From an uncultured Clostridia bacterium (GTDB taxonomy: Bacteria; Bacillota; Clostridia; TANB77; CAG-508), in contig CALXAQ010000112.1 in the NCBI GenBank assembly GCA_944386335.1, forward strand, positions 1 through 11,773: a stretch of DNA of 11,773 nt. Reading direction: 5' to 3'. The first letter of the stretch is position 1. Each line of letters starts with the position of its first letter. Positions 11,366 through 11,773 of this stretch are shown here, one piece after another. A model generated the notes under the pieces. It was not told the DNA's origin and ran no database searches. It saw only the letters and a program-made list of their open reading frames with translations. Position numbers and translations under genes: made by a program.

Positions 11366-11773
11366 TTACCAATATTTCAATACATAATCTACACTTGTTT
11401 TGTAATTATTTCCACCTTCTAGTACAATATCAACTGTGACAATCGTTTTTAATATGCCACTTGCCATATCTAATTCTGTTCTCTTTTTAAATTTACAGTA
11501 TAAAATGTGGCTACAAATTTTTACTTTATTGCGATAAATACCATTGTCAGGGCTATCTACATAAGTATATGTTACCCCATTATCAAAAACAAGTTCTGTT
11601 TCATTAAAAGAAAGAAAATCTTTACTATCTTTCACATCTTCAATAAAAAACATATTAAACTTATTAAATTCTGAAATGTATCTTCCTGTATCGGTAATAT
11701 AATAAAAATTAAAGAAAAAATTTTCGCTAACAAATGCTAATATACTCATAACAACTGTAATGGCTATTACATA
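11366..11773 (-). CDS. Probable minor (pseudo)pilin, ComGF/PilW/GspJ-like (partial, N-terminus off the right edge)
   Basis: The frame is open from the window edge, so the ATG at 11749 is internal rather than the start. The visible 135 residues begin YVIAITVVMSILAFVSENFF, the second half of a hydrophobic N-terminal helix such as follows a prepilin cleavage site. A globular domain follows with FFIEDVKDSKDFL, ELVFDNGVTYTYVD and NGIYRNKVKICS, the strand-and-turn pattern seen in minor pseudopilins of the GspJ/PilW/ComGF type. The leader peptide and cleavage motif are outside the window. It lies just upstream of pilB on the same strand, supporting a pilin gene cluster to the right. It could initiate or cap the pilus; the subfamily is uncertain. 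Confidence 0.7.
   Translation of the reverse strand, partial: YVIAITVVMSILAFVSENFFFNFYYITDTGRYISEFNKFNMFFIEDVKDSKDFLSFNETELVFDNGVTYTYVDSPDNGIYRNKVKICSHILYCKFKKRTELDMASGILKTIVTVDIVLEGGNNYKTSVDYVLKYW

Noticed and set aside
11366..11749. ATG at 11749 as the true start of the rightmost gene.
   Set aside because: The frame stays open to the window edge, and the upstream codons extend a hydrophobic pilin-like helix.

Overview
The window is low-GC, standard-code Firmicutes DNA, most likely from a clostridial-type anaerobe. The evidence is A/T-rich codon choice, TGG used for Trp, strong AGGAGG-type ribosome binding sites, RNase J and a Gram-positive type IV pilus motor. It falls into two parts: the integrase end of a temperate phage (or similar integrative element) at roughly 1-3835, and host chromosome at roughly 3836-11773.

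The element half is laid out like a temperate phage switch. Rightward lie a cI/LexA-like repressor with an S24 self-cleavage domain (1533-2147), a 51-residue Cys-rich protein (2165-2320) and a tyrosine integrase (2474-3784). Leftward lie a Cro-like HTH protein (1128-1364), a second small putative DNA-binding protein (888-1088), a 33-residue membrane peptide (772-873), an 86-residue protein (496-756) and a coiled-coil protein cut by the left edge (1-237). The divergent region carries two sigma-A promoters and three copies of a 15-bp operator (TTACG-N5-CGTAA), two of them abutting. A fourth copy overlaps the stop codon of the Cro-like gene. One small gene (309-506) runs against the early genes from its own near-consensus promoter, with a palindrome over its start region. 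A 59-nt imperfect palindrome precedes the integrase. The element meets the host just downstream of the RNase J gene.

The host half is all on the minus strand. In transcription order it has the C-terminal part of a probable minor (pseudo)pilin (11366-11773), pilB (9651-11279), pilT (8533-9633), pilC (7151-8503) and a ROK-family sugar kinase broken by a one-base frameshift (6228-7128). A probable terminator and a 464-bp gap follow, and then RNase J (3877-5763). PilB drives pilus extension, PilT retraction, and PilC is the inner-membrane platform; their close spacing indicates one operon. RNase J appears to have its own perfect-consensus promoter about 280 nt upstream of its start. That gives a long leader with several stem-loops, and an 11-bp inverted repeat flanks the promoter.

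No rRNA, tRNA, CRISPR array or insertion sequence was seen. I did not find a clearly new defence or mobile system. The least explained items are the operator and repeat architecture of the switch, the counter-oriented small gene at 309, the palindrome before the integrase and the structured RNase J leader.
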